Origin: Ignavibacteria bacterium RIFOXYB12_FULL_35_14 | GTDB taxonomy: Bacteria; Bacteroidota; Ignavibacteria; Ignavibacteriales; Ignavibacteriaceae | Reading direction: 5' to 3' | NCBI GenBank assembly: GCA_001803045.1 | Contig: MHAR01000020.1 | Coordinates: forward strand, 1-37,567 | Length of the DNA: 37,567 nucleotides | In this document: positions 1-8,543 of the stretch, piece after piece | Layout: the number at the start of each line of letters is the position of its first letter | Position numbering within the stretch: the first letter of the stretch is position 1 | The notes under the pieces: model-generated | What the model was told of the DNA's origin: nothing | The model's input: the letters and a program-made list of their open reading frames with translations, nothing else | Databases searched by the model: none | Translations under genes and position numbers: made by a program

Positions 1-78
1 GTGCCGCTTTTGATGAACTGGAAAATCTCAAAGCTTGCTTTGCTATGAAGTTCTAAATAATTAAACATAAATATATTT

Positions 79-1593
79 TTGCGTAACGTGAGTTACATAA
101 TAAATAAAATTTTGCCTAGTCTTACAAAAGAAAATGAAAAACAAACAGCCATATTAGTGCGATTGAATAAAACTGCCGACATGTTTAGTAATATTTTAAA
201 ATCAATGAATGTTGATCATTTTAATATATCGGGTTTTGATTTATTTCGTAGAAAAGCTATTAAAAATATCGTTGCGTTTTTGGGTTGTATTGAAAATGAA
301 CTTGATAGAGTATCTTGGTATAGAATGTTCAATATTTTTGGTAAAATCCCCACATTAAAAGAATCAAGACATTTTGTGAATTCTTTGTTTGACATTGGCC
401 TTTATCCTGCTGATTATTTATTAAATAAAAATAACGCAAGATTTACGCTGGAAGATTTTCTTAAATTATTTCAAAACGAAAGGCTCGTAATATTTGATAC
501 AGAAACTACTGGATTAAATACACAGAAAGATGATATAATTCAAATAGCTGCTGTTGAAATAATAAAAGGAGAGATTGGGGTTACTTTTGAAGTATTCATT
601 AAAACTGATAAAGATTTAGCCGAAAGCGAAAATATTCATCATATTTCTAAAGAATTTCTTATTTCGAATGGAATCGATGCGAGAGAAGGTCTATCTAGGT
701 TTAATCATTTTGTTAATGGAGACGTTTTAATTGCTCATAATTTAGAATATGATTGGAAAATATTGCAATCAAATTCTGCACGTAATGGATTTGACCTTCA
801 AGCTAATAACCCTAAAATCAAGTTTGATACCTTGGAGATCTCTCGTAAACTATATCCCAAACTAAATTCTTATAAATTGATAGATTTAATTTCTTCGTTA
901 AAATTACAAGGAGTTAATTCCCATAATGCTTTAGAAGATGTTCTCGCTACAGCTAATTTAACTAGACATTTAGCCATAGAATCTGAAAAAAGAATTACTC
1001 CACAAAAGGAATTTTCAGAAAAAAACAAAAAAATACTCCAAATATTTTATGATAATTTCTTTCCCATTTGGAATAAATGGAAAGCTCAGATTAATCAACA
1101 AACCAGTTTTACAATTATTATTAACGATTTTCTCGATTATTTAAAAAACACTTTAAATTATTCGATTGACACAGATGACGCATATTATTTATCTAAGTTA
1201 TTAAGACATATGCAGGTTAAATGTGGTTATAAAAGTTTATTCGATTTACTGAAATATCACGTTATTGACTATAAATTATACAAAGAAGCTGATTTGATCA
1301 TTGGAGATGAAAAAATTGTTATTTCGACAGTTCACAAAGGAAAAGGTTTAGAATTTGAAAATGTAATAGTTCCTGAGTGTGTTAATGATGTATATCCATC
1401 GTGGGCATCTAACACAATTGAAGAAAAGGAAGAAGATAGTAGAACATTTTATGTTGCGCTTTCACGAGCGATGAAGCGGTTAATTCTAACATATCACACA
1501 ATTTCAATCAATAAATATGGTAAAACATTTCCTAGAAGTAGAACTTATTTTCTTGATTGTATAGAAAAACATTTACATAAAATTAATGTATAA
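79..1593 (+). CDS. Truncated UvrD-like helicase with embedded DEDDh 3'-5' exonuclease
   Basis: The 504-residue reading opens at a TTG with no convincing ribosome site. Residues 20-70 (AILVRLNKTADMF onward) resemble the motif IV region of UvrD/PcrA helicases. Residues 135-300 form a DnaQ/PolC-like DEDDh exonuclease: D140 and E142 in FDTETTGL, D225 in AHNLEYD, and H282 with D287 in SHNALED. Residues 413-465 return to helicase sequence: STVHKGKGLEFENV (motif V) and RTFYVALSRA (motif VI). The Walker A and DEXQ half is absent, so this reading alone cannot be an ATP-driven helicase, although all exonuclease residues are present. An in-frame TAA at 58-60 blocks extension upstream. Either the 5' half lies in another frame upstream of the window, making this a broken gene, or the exonuclease portion is still expressed. 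The domain identity is clear; whether it is functional is not. Confidence 0.65.
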   Translation: MRNVSYIINKILPSLTKENEKQTAILVRLNKTADMFSNILKSMNVDHFNISGFDLFRRKAIKNIVAFLGCIENELDRVSWYRMFNIFGKIPTLKESRHFVNSLFDIGLYPADYLLNKNNARFTLEDFLKLFQNERLVIFDTETTGLNTQKDDIIQIAAVEIIKGEIGVTFEVFIKTDKDLAESENIHHISKEFLISNGIDAREGLSRFNHFVNGDVLIAHNLEYDWKILQSNSARNGFDLQANNPKIKFDTLEISRKLYPKLNSYKLIDLISSLKLQGVNSHNALEDVLATANLTRHLAIESEKRITPQKEFSEKNKKILQIFYDNFFPIWNKWKAQINQQTSFTIIINDFLDYLKNTLNYSIDTDDAYYLSKLLRHMQVKCGYKSLFDLLKYHVIDYKLYKEADLIIGDEKIVISTVHKGKGLEFENVIVPECVNDVYPSWASNTIEEKEEDSRTFYVALSRAMKRLILTYHTISINKYGKTFPRSRTYFLDCIEKHLHKINV

Positions 1594-1832
1594 GCTAGTG
1601 GCTAACAGGTTCTTTAAGGCGAAAGTGTTTTCACACTCTGTATTTGTGTAATTATTGGTTTATTTGTTCCGTGTGAAGTTAGTTATGTAAAGTGGTTCTA
1701 TAAAATAAATTTTTTAACAAATACGGGCATTAGCTTTTTATGCGACATCGCAGTTCTGGGGCACCACTTATCGGCAACGTCATTAGTAAGAATTTGAAAC
1801 GCGTTAATTATAAAAATTTTATAGATTTATGA
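1594..1832. other. Intergenic stretch with hairpins and possible attC-like edges
   Basis: I see no gene here. The stretch begins with GCTAACAGGTTCTTTAAGGCG (from about 1602) and closes with CGGCAACGTCATTAG (ending at 1791). The ends are loosely complementary, like the outer boxes of an integron attC site. Inside are a short hairpin AGTGT-TTTC-ACACT near 1625-1638 and a perfect small inverted repeat TGCGA-CA-TCGCA near 1740-1751. The core-site match (GTTRRRY) is poor, so an attC assignment is only a suggestion. A dispersed intergenic repeat is an equally good reading. Confidence 0.25.
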
Positions 1833-4307
1833 TTGGTCAGGAATGTGTTTAAGAAAAAAGAATTAAATAAAAATTGGGTATTTTCATTATCAGATTCTTC
1901 TTATACCACTTCTATAATTCCACATGAAGAAATCAAATCCGGAAAGCAATTTCCAGCCGAAGTACCAGGGACAATTCACACTGATTTATTAAACAATAGG
2001 CTTATCGAAGATCCGTTTTATTCCGATAATGAATTAAGATTGAATTGGATTTCTGAATGCGATTGGGTTTATCAAACCAAATTTGATTTTAATAAAGACA
2101 CTAATAATAACATTGATCTTGTTTTTGAAGGCTTAGACACAATTTGTGAAATATATTTAAATGGAACCAAGCTTGGCGGTTCTGATAATATGTTTATTAC
2201 CTATAAGTATAATGTTAAAGATATTTTAAAGATTTCAGATAATACTCTGAAGGTAATTATTAAATCTCCAGTACGCTATGCTTGCCAACAGGAAAAAAAA
2301 TATGGAAAACTTCCCGTTGCACTCAACTCTAGCAGAGTATATATAAGGAAAGCGCAGTATTCTTTCGGTTGGGATTGGGGACCTTCTTTTCCTACTACAG
2401 GCATTTGGCGTAAAGTGTATTTAGAGGAGTGGACCAATGCAAAAATTGAAAGTGTAACTTTTAATACAAGTAAACTCGGTAAGAATTATGCTCAAGTAGA
2501 AGTCGATGTTAGAATCACAAATAGTCAATCTAATAATATATCGCTTCTACTTTCTTTGTCGGACGGAAAAAATATTTATGAAAAGAAAATTCCAATTCAA
2601 CGATTAAATAATTATAAGACTAATTTTAGAATTAAAGATCCGAAATTATGGTGGCCCAATGAGGAAGGTGATCAAAACTTATACCTACTACATGTCAAGA
2701 TAATTGATAATAAAAATTTAGTTGTTGATGAAATGGTTAGAAATGTTGGAATTAGAAAAATTGAATTAATACTTCAGGATAAAAAAGGCTCGACATTTAA
2801 ATTTCGAGTGAATCATAAAGATATCTATTGTAAAGGAGTGAACTGGATACCGGCGGATTCATTTCTTCCACGCGTTACTCACAAAAAATATTCAGAGTTA
2901 CTTAATTACGCCAAGTCAGCAAATATGAACATTGTAAGAGTATGGGGTGGCGGTGTTTATGAGGCTGATGAATTTTATGACATCTGCGATCATTTAGGCT
3001 TATTAGTTTGGCAGGATTTTATGTTTGCTTGCGGTTCTTATCCGGAGAATGATGAGTTCATAGCAAATGTAAGGGAAGAAGTAACTCAGAATGTTTTAAG
3101 ACTTCAGCACCATGCATGCCTTGCCCTTTGGTGCGGCAACAATGAAAACGAATGGATTTGGTTTCAGGAGCAGAAGACTTCCTATAAAAAAATGCCAGGG
3201 TACAAAATCTATCATAGTATTATCCATGTGATTTTAAAAAAGATTGATTCTGAACGCCCTTACTGGCCTTCTTCTCCTTTTGGAATTGATAACGATCCAA
3301 ATTCGTTCAATAGTGGGAATACCCATCAATGGAATATCTGGAGCAGGTGGATTGATTATACAGCTGTGAAAAACGACAGGAGTTTATTTGTTACTGAGTT
3401 TGGCTTTCAGGGGCCTGCTAATAAAGATACGTTAGAAAAATATTTGCCTGACGAGAACAGATCTATTAGCGATAATATATTCGAGTATCATAATAAACAA
3501 ATAGAAGGACCTGAAAGATTAATTAAATTTTTAAGCAGTCATCTTCCTGTCAACACAGAGTGGGACGATTTTTTGTATTTGACGCAATTGAATCAAGCTT
3601 TTGCTTTGAAAACATGTCTTGAGTATTGGCGAACAAATGGTAGAACAAACGGCAGTATTATTTGGCAAATAAATGACTGTTGGCCCGTAACCAGCTGGTC
3701 TATTATTGATTCCGAGATCAAACCAAAAATCGCTTATCATTTTGTGAAAGATGCATTCGCACCACAGTTATTATACTTTAAAGATGACGGAAGTAAGATT
3801 AAAATAATTTTACTTAACCAAGATGAAAACATAATCACAGGAAGAATGAGACTAACAGTGGTCGACATAGTCTCTGGGGAAATTGTAGAAGATAGCTCAT
3901 ACAATGTGAATTACGATAATATAAAACTTACAGAAATCAAATCAGTTTTTCGCAAGAACTTACCACATGATGAAAATTGGATATTGGCGGCAGTTTTATA
4001 TAATGAATCAAATGAAATAATTTGCAGAAATTATTATCTAACTAAACCATGGAAACATATAAAGTTAAAAAAGTCTGAAATAGAATTAGATATTGCAAAT
4101 AAAGATGAAGAATCAGAATTAATTGTAAAAAGTAACGGTGCTGCATTTTTCATAGATTTATATCATCCGCAATTAACTTTTTCAGATAGAGGATTTTTTA
4201 TCCTACCTGGTGAACAAATCAAATTAAAAATTCTTGGTAAACAAGTTAAACCAATAAAATTAAAGGATATTAAAATCTATTCGTTAAATAGTTATTTACA
4301 TAATTAA
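1833..4307 (+). CDS. GH2 beta-mannosidase
   Basis: This 824-residue protein has the usual length and order for a family 2 beta-mannosidase: a jelly-roll sugar-binding domain (about 1-200), immunoglobulin-like sandwich, (beta/alpha)8 barrel (about 310-600) and C-terminal sandwich domains. The acid/base glutamate is E438 in WCGNNENEW, and the nucleophile is E522 in FVTEFGFQ. The barrel also has VRVWGGGVYE and LLVWQDFMFACG, both typical of beta-mannosidases rather than beta-galactosidases. It should release terminal beta-mannose from manno-oligosaccharides or glycans. No signal peptide is visible, so it probably acts inside the cell on imported oligosaccharides. The start is uncertain: TTG at 1833 or the in-frame GTG at 1845, neither with a clear ribosome site. 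It heads a run of four same-strand genes concerned with carbohydrates. Confidence 0.88.
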   Translation: MVRNVFKKKELNKNWVFSLSDSSYTTSIIPHEEIKSGKQFPAEVPGTIHTDLLNNRLIEDPFYSDNELRLNWISECDWVYQTKFDFNKDTNNNIDLVFEGLDTICEIYLNGTKLGGSDNMFITYKYNVKDILKISDNTLKVIIKSPVRYACQQEKKYGKLPVALNSSRVYIRKAQYSFGWDWGPSFPTTGIWRKVYLEEWTNAKIESVTFNTSKLGKNYAQVEVDVRITNSQSNNISLLLSLSDGKNIYEKKIPIQRLNNYKTNFRIKDPKLWWPNEEGDQNLYLLHVKIIDNKNLVVDEMVRNVGIRKIELILQDKKGSTFKFRVNHKDIYCKGVNWIPADSFLPRVTHKKYSELLNYAKSANMNIVRVWGGGVYEADEFYDICDHLGLLVWQDFMFACGSYPENDEFIANVREEVTQNVLRLQHHACLALWCGNNENEWIWFQEQKTSYKKMPGYKIYHSIIHVILKKIDSERPYWPSSPFGIDNDPNSFNSGNTHQWNIWSRWIDYTAVKNDRSLFVTEFGFQGPANKDTLEKYLPDENRSISDNIFEYHNKQIEGPERLIKFLSSHLPVNTEWDDFLYLTQLNQAFALKTCLEYWRTNGRTNGSIIWQINDCWPVTSWSIIDSEIKPKIAYHFVKDAFAPQLLYFKDDGSKIKIILLNQDENIITGRMRLTVVDIVSGEIVEDSSYNVNYDNIKLTEIKSVFRKNLPHDENWILAAVLYNESNEIICRNYYLTKPWKHIKLKKSEIELDIANKDEESELIVKSNGAAFFIDLYHPQLTFSDRGFFILPGEQIKLKILGKQVKPIKLKDIKIYSLNSYLHN

Positions 4308-4343
4308 CCAAATGTTTATATAGAAGATCTACAGGGAGGAAAA

Positions 4344-5312
4344 ATGTTATATACAAAATTAGGTCGAAGTGGATTAAAGGTTAGTAGACTTTGTCTCGGC
4401 ACAATGAATTTTGGTGACATTACACCAGAAAAGGAAAGCAATGATATAATGAACCGTGCGCTTGAATTGGGGATTAATTTTTTTGATACTGCAAATGTTT
4501 ATGGCGGGAAAAAGGGAGAAGGTATCACCGAAAAAATTTTAGGAAAGTGGTTTCAGGAAAAGAGCGATCGAAGAGAAAACATTGTTCTTGCCACCAAGGT
4601 TTATGGTGAAATGGGAAGTGGTGTCAATGACAGGCACCTTTCGGCCTATCATATAAAAAAAGCTTGTGAGGATAGTCTGAAAAGATTAAAGACTGATCAC
4701 ATTGATTTGTATCAAATGCATCACATTCATAGAGATACTCCTTGGGATGAAATATGGCAGGCAATGGAGCAACTAATTGGTGAAGGTAAAATAATTTATG
4801 TGGGCAGCAGTAATTTTGCCGGATGGGATATCGCAACAGCAAATGAAGAAGCACGAAAAAGAAATTTACTTGGATTGATTAGTGAACAAAGCAAATACAA
4901 TCTCTTCAATCGGAAAATTGAAAGAGAGATGATCCCCGCCTGTAAATATTATGATGTCGGTATAATTCCCTGGAGCCCGCTCGAGGGAGGACTTCTTGGC
5001 GGTGTAATAAAAAATCGAAATGAGGGTCGAAGGAATTCTGAAGAAATTATTATTAAATTGAAAAACAACAGAGAACAAATTGAAAAATGGGAAAACTTTT
5101 GTGACGATATTGGAGAGGATCCAGCAAACGCTGCTCTGGCCTGGCTTTTAAATCAACCTGGAATTACTTCTCCAATAATAGGACCTAGAACTCTTCAACA
5201 ATTAGAGACTTCAATAAGAGCTTTAGAGATTAATTTTAATGAAGAATCTCTATCGAAATTAGATGCAATATTTCCCCCAGCAGGACAGTCTCCGCAGTAT
5301 TATGCATGGTAG
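4344..5312 (+). CDS. Aldo/keto reductase
   Basis: This 322-residue protein is a (beta/alpha)8-barrel NAD(P)H-dependent oxidoreductase of the AKR superfamily. The catalytic tetrad is visible: D48 and Y53 in FFDTANVYGG, K85 in LATKVYG and H126 in LYQMHHIH. The cofactor-binding end is VGSSNFAG (residues 153-160) and PIIGPRT near 275. A very strong ribosome site AGGGAGGA (4333-4340) sits a few bases before the ATG. The gene follows the beta-mannosidase by 36 bp and precedes the secreted protein gene by about 40 bp, which suggests one transcript. Within a sugar locus it may reduce or oxidise a released sugar, but the substrate cannot be read from the sequence. Confidence 0.9.
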   Translation: MLYTKLGRSGLKVSRLCLGTMNFGDITPEKESNDIMNRALELGINFFDTANVYGGKKGEGITEKILGKWFQEKSDRRENIVLATKVYGEMGSGVNDRHLSAYHIKKACEDSLKRLKTDHIDLYQMHHIHRDTPWDEIWQAMEQLIGEGKIIYVGSSNFAGWDIATANEEARKRNLLGLISEQSKYNLFNRKIEREMIPACKYYDVGIIPWSPLEGGLLGGVIKNRNEGRRNSEEIIIKLKNNREQIEKWENFCDDIGEDPANAALAWLLNQPGITSPIIGPRTLQQLETSIRALEINFNEESLSKLDAIFPPAGQSPQYYAW

Positions 5313-5351
5313 AAAAAATAAAATCTGGACAAAGTATAAGGCGTGTTTGTT

Positions 5352-8300
5352 ATGAAAAGATTTAGGCAAAATAAAATTCTTAAAATTATTTTTTGGTTAT
5401 TCTTTTCTTTTACTATAACAAATGCCCAACAAATTAGTATAAATCGAATAGAGCAAATGCCAAATATTCCATCTCCATATGAAATGAGAGACTGGGAAAA
5501 GGTAGCTAAAGGTTATGATAGCCTTGTTTTCGATATTAATCGAACGGGACAATATCTTCCACTGATTTGGATAAATAATAACTCTATTAATTATCCTGGA
5601 CATAGTAGTTTTGGTCTTCACACAGTTGTGGGTACTACATCTCCAGCTTCTGCAGAAGGTATAAATCTAATTCCTGCTACGGTTGGAGCATCTTTAATCG
5701 GCATCGATAAAAGTGATCAGAACGGAAATAACTGGGTATTGATGAGTGAAGAGTATTTTAATAAAGCAAATAATGCAAATGTTTATCTAAATCATCCAAC
5801 AGGCAGCAATTGGGATGATTGGTGGTATGATGTGATGCCAAATATATTTTTCTATCAACTATATGATCAGCATCCTCTTACCGGTGATTTTTCTAATCAA
5901 TTTTCGACGGTTGCCGATCAATGGCTGGCTGCTGTAAAATCGATGGGAGGGAGCACAACTCCTTGGCATATCCCAAATATGAATTACCGTGCATTTAATC
6001 TTATGACTATGACTCCGTTTTCATCCGGAGATCCCGACGAACCTGAAGCTGCTGGTGCTATCGCTTGGATACTTTACAATGCATATATGGAAACCAAAAA
6101 TGAAAAATACAGAATTGGTGCTGAATGGTGCATGGAATTTCTCAATTCTCTAACTTCAAATCCTTCATACGAATTACAACTAGTATATGGCACTTATACA
6201 GCAGCAAGAATGAATGCAGAATTAGGAACAACGTATAATATTTCAAAAATAATTAATTGGTGTTTTGATGTTGGGCCACTTCGTCAATGGGGTGCAATTC
6301 TTGGTAAATGGGGAGGTTATGACGTTAACGGTTTAATTGGTGAAGTGAATGGTTCAAATGATTACGCTTTTCTGATGAATACACTTGAGCAAGTAGGCGC
6401 GCTCGTTCCGTTAGTCCGTTATGATGACCGTTATGCGCGTGCAATCGGTAAGTGGGTTTTGAATGCTGCTAATTCTGCAAGATTGTTTTACACTAATTAT
6501 CTTCCGGATCAAAATCAAGATAGCGAAGAATGGGCCCAACAATACGATCCAAATTCTTATATCGGTCACGAAGCGATTCGGCAATCAAAATATGGTCAAA
6601 GTCCCTATGCAACCGGAGACGCAATAGACGGAAACTGGGGAGCGACAAATCTTGCGCTTTATGGTTCATCACACGTTGGAATATTAGGCGGAATCATTGA
6701 CACTACAAATGTTGAAAAAATTCTTCGGCTTGATCTTTTAAAAACTGACTATTTCCATAATCAGACTTATCCAACTTATCTCTTTTACAATCCTTACCTT
6801 GTAGAAAAGACAGTAGTGCTAAATGTTGGAACTGGAGTGCAAGATATATACGATGCGGTGACTAACACTATAATAAAAACTGCCGTTTCTGGAGAAACAC
6901 CTATAACAATTCTTACAGATGCAGCAGTGATAGCCGTTATTATTCCTTCGAACAGTACGATTACATACGAACTTTCTAAGGCATTGGTGAACGGAAGAGT
7001 AATTGACTATTCATCGGGGCAGAGTGTATCCAATTATCCTCCTAGAATAAAATCACTTGCATCGGATAAACAGTTATTGGTTTTAAATGATTCCTCAAAA
7101 GTTTATTGTACTGCGGAAGATCCAGATCTTGATACATTAGCTTACTGGTGGTCAGTTTCGGGTGGGTCTTTTACGGGAACTGGTTCTGTAATAAATTGGT
7201 ATGCACCATCAGTTCCGGGGGCATATATTATTAGATGTACTGTAGGCAGCAGTAATGGCGGAATGGTAACTGACTCCCTGATAATCGATGTTACTGAGTA
7301 CATAAATAATAATCCGACAATAAATAAAATTGAAGCACATCCAAGAAAAATTCATCTCGGTTCAAATACTGAAATTAAATGTTTTGCATCTGATTCTGAT
7401 GGAGATTCGCTAATCTACGGTTGGTCCGCAGCCTTTGGTACCTTATCGGGAATCGGTTCATCTGTCAACTGGACTGCACCACTTGGTGCCGATAATTACT
7501 ATATATTCTGTTCAGTAAATGATGGTCGAGGAGGAGAAGTGCTCGACAGTATTGGTGTTTCTGTCCGAGATACAACTATCAACCAGACAGGAGATCTTGT
7601 AGCTTTCTATCCTTTTAATGGCAATGCTAATGATGCAAGCGGGTTTAATAATAATGGGACAGTTTCCGGTGCTTCATTAACTACTGATCGCTGGGGAAAT
7701 GCGATGAGTGCATACACCTTCGATGGGATAAATGACAATATCCAAGTTTCAACTAGTTCAAGCTTAAATTTTCAGAATAGTGTGACGATTAATTTCTGGA
7801 TAAAGGTTGGAGAGTTTTACGATAGGGAAGCTTATCCTCTTTCTCACGGCAATTGGGAAAACCGATGGAAAGTATCAATTACAAATAAACATATCAGATG
7901 GACAGTCAAAACTAACATAAGGATAAAGGACCTTGATTCAGAAACCGAGTTGGTTAAAAATAATCTTTATAATGTTACTGTTCTTTATGATGGAAATGAT
8001 TATGAAATTTATATTAATGGTGAATTAGATGCATTTTCTTCTTTTTCTGGGTTGATACTTACAACACCGATCGATTTAATGATCGGACAAGTACTTCCCG
8101 GTAATATTCAGTACAATTTTAAAGGTGTCCTGGACGATATTAGAATTTACAATTATGCTTTATCCTACAGCAGTATTCAGTCTCTCTATGATTTTATGAC
8201 TGATATTGAAGATGAGCAAGAACTTGAACCACCAAAGAATTTTGGATTATCGCAAAACTTTCCTAATCCTTTTAACAATCAGACGAATATCGAATTTCAC

Positions 8301-8513
8301 CTCTCCAGTCAATCGAGTATAAAAATTGAAATATTTAATATCCTTGGTCAAAAAGTTAAGACATTAGTGGAAGAAGATAAATCACCTGGTTATTATACTG
8401 TACAATGGAATGGGAAAAATGATTTAGGCGATAAAGTGAATTCAGGAATTTATTTTATAAAATTCATCTCTGATAAATTTTCAGATATAAAGAAAATGAC
8501 ATTGCTGAAATGA
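5352..8513 (+). CDS. Secreted multidomain protein with Ig-like, LamG and T9SS sorting domains
   Basis: Translation probably starts at ATG 5352 (MKRFRQNKILKII), giving 1,049 residues. A GTG at 5343 is in frame, but the AAGG at 5338-5341 suits the ATG better. Domain order: signal peptide ending near NAQQ; a roughly 500-residue N-terminal region rich in Trp and Tyr with helical repeats (WDDWWYDVMPN, EYRIGAEWCMEF-like); two PKD/cadherin-like beta modules (about 560-750, each with W-x-A-P strands); a LamG/concanavalin-like module (about 755-960) starting GDLVAFYPFNGNANDASG; and a type A T9SS sorting domain with NFPNPFN and GIYFIKF at the end. The product is therefore probably exported by the type IX system and attached to or released from the surface. 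I do not recognise the N-terminal family. An (alpha/alpha) glycan-acting domain fits both its look and its place between sugar genes, but that is inference. Confidence 0.8.
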   Translation: MKRFRQNKILKIIFWLFFSFTITNAQQISINRIEQMPNIPSPYEMRDWEKVAKGYDSLVFDINRTGQYLPLIWINNNSINYPGHSSFGLHTVVGTTSPASAEGINLIPATVGASLIGIDKSDQNGNNWVLMSEEYFNKANNANVYLNHPTGSNWDDWWYDVMPNIFFYQLYDQHPLTGDFSNQFSTVADQWLAAVKSMGGSTTPWHIPNMNYRAFNLMTMTPFSSGDPDEPEAAGAIAWILYNAYMETKNEKYRIGAEWCMEFLNSLTSNPSYELQLVYGTYTAARMNAELGTTYNISKIINWCFDVGPLRQWGAILGKWGGYDVNGLIGEVNGSNDYAFLMNTLEQVGALVPLVRYDDRYARAIGKWVLNAANSARLFYTNYLPDQNQDSEEWAQQYDPNSYIGHEAIRQSKYGQSPYATGDAIDGNWGATNLALYGSSHVGILGGIIDTTNVEKILRLDLLKTDYFHNQTYPTYLFYNPYLVEKTVVLNVGTGVQDIYDAVTNTIIKTAVSGETPITILTDAAVIAVIIPSNSTITYELSKALVNGRVIDYSSGQSVSNYPPRIKSLASDKQLLVLNDSSKVYCTAEDPDLDTLAYWWSVSGGSFTGTGSVINWYAPSVPGAYIIRCTVGSSNGGMVTDSLIIDVTEYINNNPTINKIEAHPRKIHLGSNTEIKCFASDSDGDSLIYGWSAAFGTLSGIGSSVNWTAPLGADNYYIFCSVNDGRGGEVLDSIGVSVRDTTINQTGDLVAFYPFNGNANDASGFNNNGTVSGASLTTDRWGNAMSAYTFDGINDNIQVSTSSSLNFQNSVTINFWIKVGEFYDREAYPLSHGNWENRWKVSITNKHIRWTVKTNIRIKDLDSETELVKNNLYNVTVLYDGNDYEIYINGELDAFSSFSGLILTTPIDLMIGQVLPGNIQYNFKGVLDDIRIYNYALSYSSIQSLYDFMTDIEDEQELEPPKNFGLSQNFPNPFNNQTNIEFHLSSQSSIKIEIFNILGQKVKTLVEEDKSPGYYTVQWNGKNDLGDKVNSGIYFIKFISDKFSDIKKMTLLK

Positions 8514-8543
8514 GAAATTAATCACTTATACCAAATTTTAAAG

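Noticed and set aside
3-56. Open frame AAFDELENLKACFAMKF ending at TAA, at the left edge
   Set aside because: It could be the tail of an upstream gene, but 17 codons at a window edge are too few to assign, and they do not resemble the missing helicase half.
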